16,178 nt of DNA from assembly GCA_937919015.1 (NCBI GenBank), contig CALFPN010000134.1, positions 1 through 16,178 on the forward strand, in the 5' to 3' direction. Shown here in pieces: positions 12,329-16,178 of this stretch. The DNA comes from an uncultured Clostridia bacterium (lineage in GTDB: Bacteria > Bacillota > Clostridia > Lachnospirales > Anaerotignaceae). A program made the translations under genes and the position numbers. A model generated the notes under the pieces. That model saw nothing but the letters and a program-made list of their open reading frames with translations, made no database searches and was not told where the DNA came from. Numbering within the stretch: position 1 is the stretch's first letter; each line of letters opens with the position of its first letter.

Positions 12329-13251
12329 TGCTGAATGATATCGTAAAAAATCTCTTGAGTGAAGTATCCGGTATGATGAATATTCCCTCTACAGGCGCAT
12401 TCAACATCCGTAATAACGGCAAAAGCGAAGGCAGACAGTCCACAGAAAACATCGACATCGTACCCAAGCCCGACGGTCAGGGTCTGGATATCTATGTAAA
12501 ACCCTTTACAAAAAATGAAGACGTGCATATCCCTGCGCTGGTAACAGCAGACGGCGTCCATGATATCGCTTATAATGACTTCCACATCGGGGAAGGCGCA
12601 GAAATCAAGATCATTGCCGGCTGCGGCATCCATAACTGCGGCTGTGATGACTCCATCCACGAAGGCATCCATCGTTTCTTCGTGGGCAAAAATGCGAAGA
12701 TCATTTATGAAGAAAAACACATTGGCGAAGGTGATGGGAACGGTAAACGTATCATCAACCCCCAGACCCATATCGAAGCGGAAGAAAACGCTTATATCGA
12801 AATGGATACCGTACAGCTGAAGGGTGTGGATTCCACAAAACGTATCTCCAGTGCAAAACTGGCAGACGGCGCAACCATGATTATCAAAGAAAAGATCATG
12901 ACCCATGGCGACCAGTATGCAGAAACATCCTTTGATGTAGACCTGAACGGCACAGGTTCCAGCGCGAAGCTGATTTCCCGTTCCGTTGCAAAAGATAATT
13001 CCAGACAGCTGTTCCGTTCCAAGATCAACGGCAATGCGGAATGCTATGGTCATTCCGAATGTGACGCCATCATCATGGACAACGGTATCGTTGCAGCGGA
13101 ACCCGAAATCACAGCAAACCATGTGGATGCATCCCTGATCCACGAAGCTGCCATCGGTAAAATTGCCGGCGATCAGCTGACAAAGCTGATGACACTGGGT
13201 CTGACAGAAGATGAAGCGGAAGCACAGATCATCAATGGCTTCCTGAAATAA
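12328..13251 (+). CDS. SufB/SufD-family scaffold protein of a minimal SUF (Sms) system
   Basis: A 307-aa protein, shorter than SufB (about 460-495 aa). The central repeats (HIGEGAEIKIIAGCGIHN, GKNAKIIYEEKHIGEG, ENAYIEMDTVQLKG, LADGATMIIKEKI) form the SufB/D beta-helix. The C-terminal HVDASLIHEAAIGKI block (265-279) matches the SufB core. Cysteines C99, C104, C106, C239 and C245 could hold a cluster; the CGIHNCGC group at 99-106 is notable. Size and the SufC-SufB pairing without SufS, SufU or SufD fit the Sms (SUF-like minimal system) described for anaerobes and archaea. The role as cluster scaffold is inferred from the family. It overlaps the SufC-like stop and lies 22 bases before the signal peptidase gene. 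Confidence 0.9.
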   Translation: MLNDIVKNLLSEVSGMMNIPSTGAFNIRNNGKSEGRQSTENIDIVPKPDGQGLDIYVKPFTKNEDVHIPALVTADGVHDIAYNDFHIGEGAEIKIIAGCGIHNCGCDDSIHEGIHRFFVGKNAKIIYEEKHIGEGDGNGKRIINPQTHIEAEENAYIEMDTVQLKGVDSTKRISSAKLADGATMIIKEKIMTHGDQYAETSFDVDLNGTGSSAKLISRSVAKDNSRQLFRSKINGNAECYGHSECDAIIMDNGIVAAEPEITANHVDASLIHEAAIGKIAGDQLTKLMTLGLTEDEAEAQIINGFLK

Positions 13252-13273
13252 TCATCCCAAAGGAGATGGGCAG

Positions 13274-13798
13274 ATGAGCAGTACAGTGAAAACAGAGGTC
13301 ATCAGCTGGATCAAGACCATCCTGCTGGCGGCGATTCTGGCGGGGGCAGTCAATTCCTTCCTTATTGTCAATGCCGAAGTGCCTACGGGATCTATGGAAA
13401 ATACCATCATGGCCGGCGACCGTATCCTTGCCTTGCGCACGTCCTATTGGTTCGATGAACCGAAAGCAGGAGATATCGCCGTATTCCGCTATCCTGATGA
13501 TCCCACAGGAAAGACCCTCTATGTGAAGCGAATCATCGGCACAGAGGGGGATGTGGTGGAAGTGGCGGACGGTGCGGTTTATGTCAATGGCAAAATGCTG
13601 ACAGAGGACTATATCGCAGAAACGACACTGGGGGATTTTGGCCCCTATCTCGTGCCCGAAGACAGCTATTTCATGATGGGGGATAACCGAAACCATTCTC
13701 TGGATTCCCGTTTCTGGGAAAATAAATTTGTTCCCAAAGATGAGATTCTGGGAAAGGTCGTATTGCGTTACTATAAAGGCTTCAAATGGATTTCCTGA
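13274..13798 (+). CDS. lepB: Signal peptidase I
   Basis: A 174-aa type I signal peptidase of the Gram-positive SipS size with one N-terminal membrane segment (about 12-33). The Ser/Lys dyad is clear: S40 in PTGSMENTI and K85 in YVKRIIG. Box E is GDNRNHSLDSRFW (136-148). It cleaves signal peptides from Sec-exported proteins on the outer face of the membrane. The start has AAAGGAG seven bases upstream. It sits 22 bases after the SufB-like gene with no terminator between, and 13 bases before the next gene, so it is co-transcribed with an iron-sulfur assembly pair, which has no obvious functional link. Confidence 0.95.
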   Translation: MSSTVKTEVISWIKTILLAAILAGAVNSFLIVNAEVPTGSMENTIMAGDRILALRTSYWFDEPKAGDIAVFRYPDDPTGKTLYVKRIIGTEGDVVEVADGAVYVNGKMLTEDYIAETTLGDFGPYLVPEDSYFMMGDNRNHSLDSRFWENKFVPKDEILGKVVLRYYKGFKWIS

Positions 13799-13811
13799 GG
13801 AGGGATTCGAA

Positions 13812-14273
13812 ATGCAGTTGCAAATGAAGGATAAAATCATCGTGGCGATTCTGGTGGTTCTGGCGGTGGTGGTTTTTATCGGCGGACGTATCCATGATAC
13901 TAGAACAAGCTTTGAAACAGAAAAATGGGTGGAATATCAGGGCAATGACCGTCAGCTGATGTTGAAGGATCTGGTGGATCGTACCCGTTTTGTGGGCATG
14001 ACCAGAGCGGAAGCGAAGGAATTACTGGGCGAAGCGGAAGAAGAAACAGACACATTTCTGATCTACTATGCAGGCATCCCCCAAGGCCTTTTCGGCACAA
14101 AGCCTGACGCAGACCCCGAATATCTGGTGATCGAATTTACAGATAAAGACGATAAAGACAAAGTAACAGCATCGGGCGTGATGACTGCAGACGTATTACC
14201 CAAGGACAGCACATTCCGTATCATTGGTGATGCAACAGACAGCACTGTGCTGAAACCTACAGAAAAAGAGTAA
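13812..14273 (+). CDS. Membrane-anchored BamE/SmpA-like small protein
   Basis: A 153-aa protein with one N-terminal hydrophobic segment (about 9-25, no lipobox cysteine), probably an uncleaved anchor with the rest outside the cell. Residues 59-122 resemble the BamE/SmpA-OmlA fold seen in many small Firmicute lipoproteins: GMTRAEAKELLGEAEEETD, then a tyrosine-rich strand LIYYAG, and LVIEFTDKDDKDKVTASGV. The fold usually mediates protein-protein contacts; the function here is unknown. The start is ATG 13812, with GGAGGG eight bases upstream. Its ribosome-binding site overlaps the end of the signal peptidase gene, and the zinc-ribbon gene follows by 13 bases. Confidence 0.62.
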   Translation: MQLQMKDKIIVAILVVLAVVVFIGGRIHDTRTSFETEKWVEYQGNDRQLMLKDLVDRTRFVGMTRAEAKELLGEAEEETDTFLIYYAGIPQGLFGTKPDADPEYLVIEFTDKDDKDKVTASGVMTADVLPKDSTFRIIGDATDSTVLKPTEKE

Positions 14274-14286
14274 GGAGTGACCCTAT

Positions 14287-14499
14287 ATGAAATGTCCTTT
14301 CTGTCAGAATGAAATGTCCGAAGGCACCATGGTTTCCGGCAGATTCGTGCAGTGGAAGACTGTAGACCCGGAAACAGGCAAAAAGCAGGAATACCTGCTG
14401 GCGAAAAGCTTTATGGGCGATGCCAAGATCGAAGGCCATCTGTGCCCCTATTGCAGAAAAATGATTCTGGATATTCCGGATCATTTAGGCGGAAGATAA
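14287..14499 (+). CDS. Small zinc-ribbon protein (DUF6487-like)
   Basis: A 70-aa protein with two knuckles, CPFC (3-6) and CPYC (53-56), that would bind one zinc. Between them are a strand-rich core (GTMVSGRFVQWKTVDPETGKKQ) and the block LLAKSFMGDAKIEGHL. The length and C-P-x-C spacing fit small stand-alone zinc-ribbon proteins common in clostridia (PF20097 is my best recollection). The function is unknown. The ribosome-binding site is AAGGAGTGA. It is the last gene of the five-gene operon and ends five bases before the terminator. Confidence 0.75.
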   Translation: MKCPFCQNEMSEGTMVSGRFVQWKTVDPETGKKQEYLLAKSFMGDAKIEGHLCPYCRKMILDIPDHLGGR

Positions 14500-14501
14500 A
14501 C

Positions 14502-14534
14502 AAAACGACTCCCTATGAAAGGGAGTCGTTTTTT
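14502..14534. terminator. Bidirectional intrinsic terminator
   Basis: The stem is CGACTCCC (14506-14513) with GGGAGTCG (14521-14528), plus one further T-A pair, with A4 before and T6 after. It lies between the convergent zinc-ribbon and aldolase genes and can stop both. Confidence 0.93.
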
Positions 14535-14541
14535 GTTGGAG

Positions 14542-15321
14542 TTAGATTTTAGAACGGATCTCTGCCACATTTGCCTTGTATGCTGCTGCCAGTACCGCTG
14601 CATCCAGACCGTAGGCCACGGAATCATAGCCCTGCCGGAAACGTTCTGCCACTGCCGCAGGATTTCCGGCGAAGATCATGCAGAACTTGCCAGCATCCTT
14701 GCAGGCTTTCTGTACCCGTTCCAGAGAGGACACGAAATCGGGATGGTCGAACTGACCGGGGATGCCCATGGAGATGGACAGGTCAAAGGGCCCGATGAAG
14801 ATGCCGTCCACACCTTCCATATTGACGATGGTTTCGATCTGCTCCAGCGCACCTACCGTTTCGCACTGGGGGATCACCAGCACCTGTTCGTTCCAGTAGG
14901 CCATCTGAGCGGGCACGGACTGCTGCGCCATGGAATCAAAGCCCCAGCCGTCTTTTCTGGAAGGGCAGAAGCCTCTTTTGCCCACGGGGAAATATTTCGC
15001 ATGGTCCACGATTTCCTGTACCTGTTCCACCGTATGTACGTCGGGGATGATAAGACCCTGTACGCCCACATCCAAGAGCTTCAGGATGGCGGGTCTGCTC
15101 ACTTCCCGGACACGGGCGATGGCAGTCAGCCCGACAGTTTCCGCTGCGCGGACGAAATCGCGGCTGGCTTCTGCTTCAAAGGGGCCGTGTTCGTTATCCA
15201 GAATGACAAAATCCAGTCCCGTTCTGCCCAAAGCCTCAATGACACTGGGGCTGCCCAGTTCAAAGAAGGTGCCGATGGGCTTTGCCCCCTGCGCCAGCTT
15301 TTCTTTCAATGTATTTCTCAT
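14542..15321 (-). CDS. HpcH/HpaI-type class II aldolase (2-keto-3-deoxy acid or HHED aldolase)
   Basis: A 259-aa TIM-barrel aldolase of the HpcH/HpaI family, which uses a divalent metal to cleave 4-hydroxy-2-oxo acids to pyruvate and an aldehyde. Catalytic positions fit HpcH: H45 (DNEHGPFE), R70 (IARV), metal ligands E154 (QCETVGALEQIETI) and D180 (GIFIGPFDLS). Other family blocks are VQGLIIPDV and YFPVGKRGF. The true substrate cannot be told from sequence; 2-keto-3-deoxyrhamnonate and 2,4-dihydroxyhept-2-enedioate are the usual choices. The start has AAAGGAG ten bases upstream. It stands alone between a terminator and a divergent gene, with no sugar-acid catabolism genes nearby. Confidence 0.9.
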   Translation of the reverse strand: MRNTLKEKLAQGAKPIGTFFELGSPSVIEALGRTGLDFVILDNEHGPFEAEASRDFVRAAETVGLTAIARVREVSRPAILKLLDVGVQGLIIPDVHTVEQVQEIVDHAKYFPVGKRGFCPSRKDGWGFDSMAQQSVPAQMAYWNEQVLVIPQCETVGALEQIETIVNMEGVDGIFIGPFDLSISMGIPGQFDHPDFVSSLERVQKACKDAGKFCMIFAGNPAAVAERFRQGYDSVAYGLDAAVLAAAYKANVAEIRSKI

Positions 15322-15450
15322 GGGAAATCACTCCTTTGATGGTTTCTGCGTCTGTTTTCCTTTATTGTAGTATAAAATTGGATGCAATTCACTGATTTTT
15401 GTAAAGATTTTGGAAAAAATAGAATTTTGGTAGTGATTTCTTTTTATTTG

Positions 15451-15459
15451 TGGTATCAT
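15451..15459 (+). promoter_or_regulatory. Extended -10 promoter of the DUF1858 gene
   Basis: TGGTATCAT is an extended -10 with one mismatch in the hexamer. No good -35 is seen. It lies 56 bases upstream of the start codon. Confidence 0.5.
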
Positions 15460-15514
15460 ATCTAGGAAGAGCAAGCAATTTGCGAGTAATCTAAAAAATA
15501 AGGAGGAGTTTCCC

Positions 15515-15715
15515 ATGAAAGTAACAAAAGACATGACAATTGGCGAACTGCTGATGATGGACAGAAGCGCAGGTATGATCCTGATGCAGAACGGTATGCA
15601 CTGTGTTGGCTGCCCTTCCGCTGCAGGCGAAACACTGGAAGAAGCATCCATGGTTCATGGTATGGACTGTGAAAAGCTGATTGCGGATATCAACGCTTAT
15701 CTGGAAGCAAAATAA
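15515..15715 (+). CDS. DUF1858-domain (hybrid-cluster-associated redox disulfide) protein
   Basis: A 66-aa single-domain protein of the DUF1858 type, also described as hybrid-cluster-protein-associated redox disulfide protein. It has the expected order: TKDMTIGELL, a helix DRSAGMILMQNGMHC, the CVGC pair (C30 and C33), then an SAAGETLEEASMVHG stretch and a final helix. The CxxC at the N-end of a helix suggests thiol redox or cluster-related chemistry; a third cysteine (C52) is present. The family often sits near hybrid cluster proteins or redox enzymes, and the next gene is a flavoprotein-type reductase. ATG 15515 has AAGGAGGAG eight bases upstream. Confidence 0.85.
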   Translation: MKVTKDMTIGELLMMDRSAGMILMQNGMHCVGCPSAAGETLEEASMVHGMDCEKLIADINAYLEAK

Positions 15716-15727
15716 TGAAGACAAACG

Positions 15728-15756
15728 GAAAACGGCACGGAGTGCCGTTTTCTTTG
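15728..15756 (+). terminator. Intrinsic terminator with a weak U-tail
   Basis: GAAAACGGCAC (15728-15738) pairs perfectly with GTGCCGTTTTC (15742-15752) around GGA. Only TTTG follows, so termination may be partial, and the next gene starts 17 bases later with no separate promoter visible. Confidence 0.75.
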
Positions 15757-15772
15757 TAAGGGGAGAAATTTT

Positions 15773-16178
15773 ATGAAAGTATTACTCATCAACGGCAGTC
15801 CTAACGGTCACGGCTGCACTTATACCGCTCTGAAGGAGATCGAAAAGACCCTGCGTCAGGAAGGGGTGGAAACGGAAATGTTTTATCTGGGCAACAAGCC
15901 CATCGGCGGCTGCACCGGCTGCGCTGCCTGCAGAAAAACAGGTAAATGTGTACAGGATGATATCGTGAATAAGCTGCTGCCCAAGGCTCTGGCGGCCGAT
16001 GCCATGGTGCTGGGTGCCCCTGTTCATTATGCATCCGCAGCAGGACAGGCGTCCTCCGCTTTTGACAGACTGTTTATGATGTCCAATGGGGGTTTTGCCA
16101 ACAAACTGGGTGCGGCGGTGGTTTCCTGCCGCAGAGGCGGTGCTTCTGCCACCTTCGACCAGCTGAATAAATACTTCA
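15773..16178 (+). CDS. Iron-sulfur flavoprotein / NAD(P)H-dependent FMN reductase (C-terminus cut by window edge)
   Basis: The first 135 residues of a flavodoxin-like oxidoreductase are present; the rest lies beyond the edge. The FMN phosphate loop is NGSPNGHGCTYTAL (7-20). A compact cysteine motif C47-x2-C50-x2-C53-x5-C59 follows, which is the 4Fe-4S-binding pattern of iron-sulfur flavoproteins (Isf), and GAPVHYASAAGQ (81-92) is the second flavin loop. FMN plus a cluster would support electron transfer to an unknown acceptor; simple flavodoxin-type reductases keep only some of these cysteines. The start ATG has GGGGAGAAA upstream. It lies behind the DUF1858 gene across a hairpin with a poor tail, so partial co-transcription is likely. 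Confidence 0.85.
   Translation, partial: MKVLLINGSPNGHGCTYTALKEIEKTLRQEGVETEMFYLGNKPIGGCTGCAACRKTGKCVQDDIVNKLLPKALAADAMVLGAPVHYASAAGQASSAFDRLFMMSNGGFANKLGAAVVSCRRGGASATFDQLNKYF

Noticed and set aside
12211..13143. Minus-strand frame of about 310 codons opposite the SufC/SufB genes
   Set aside because: Shadow of codon-biased genes with full family motifs on the plus strand.
14515..15339. Plus-strand frame of about 274 codons opposite the aldolase
   Set aside because: The minus-strand gene carries all HpcH/HpaI catalytic residues; the plus frame has none and begins within the terminator.
1..16178. CRISPR arrays, tRNA or rRNA genes, insertion sequences, prophage
   Set aside because: No regularly spaced direct repeats, cloverleaf genes, rRNA blocks, transposases or phage structural genes were seen on either strand.

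Overview
The window looks like chromosomal DNA of a spore-forming anaerobic Firmicute of the Clostridia (Lachnospirales-like is my best guess). The signs are strong AGGAGG ribosome-binding sites, sigma-A-type promoters, a SpoIID/peptidoglycan-binding sporulation-type gene, a lysine riboswitch, a tetrahydrofolate (THF) riboswitch on folT, a two-gene SufC/SufB (Sms-type) iron-sulfur system, an orphan CofE-like ligase and a DUF1858 redox protein. I see no rRNA, tRNA, CRISPR array, transposase or phage gene. It holds 21 genes, two of them cut by the window edges.

Layout. 1-1474 (minus): two sporulation-type wall proteins, a beta-sandwich protein and a SpoIID-like protein with peptidoglycan-binding repeats. 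1599-3640 (plus): promoter, lysine riboswitch with terminator, and an NhaC-family transporter, probably a lysine permease. 3653-4312: divergent ribbon-helix-helix regulator and SLOG-family protein, with a 17-bp palindrome between them. 4364-5539 (minus): an ArsB/SLC13-type anion transporter, divergent from 5677-8279 (plus), a run of XRE-cupin regulator, nfo, ogt and deoD. 8505-9686: orphan CofE-like gene with its own promoter and leader. 9762-9917: intergenic multi-hairpin element. 9913-10755 (minus): folT with a complete THF riboswitch leader. 10777-11433 (minus): unknown 193-aa protein. 11481-14534 (plus): five-gene operon of SufC-like and SufB-like proteins, signal peptidase I, a BamE-like anchored protein and a zinc-ribbon protein. 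14542-15321 (minus): HpcH/HpaI aldolase. 15451-16178 (plus): DUF1858 redox protein, then the start of an iron-sulfur flavoprotein-type reductase.

How it fits together. Most units are short, independently promoted and separated by bidirectional terminators, as in core chromosome. Two riboswitches tie transporters to their likely substrates (lysine, folate). The XRE-cupin, nfo, ogt and deoD run joins base-damage repair to purine salvage. The SufC/SufB pair has no cysteine desulfurase or scaffold beside it, which fits the minimal Sms arrangement. The least explained items are the RHH/SLOG pair with its operator in a promoter spacer, the multi-hairpin element, the 193-aa unknown, and the orphan CofE-like protein whose codon use suggests high expression.
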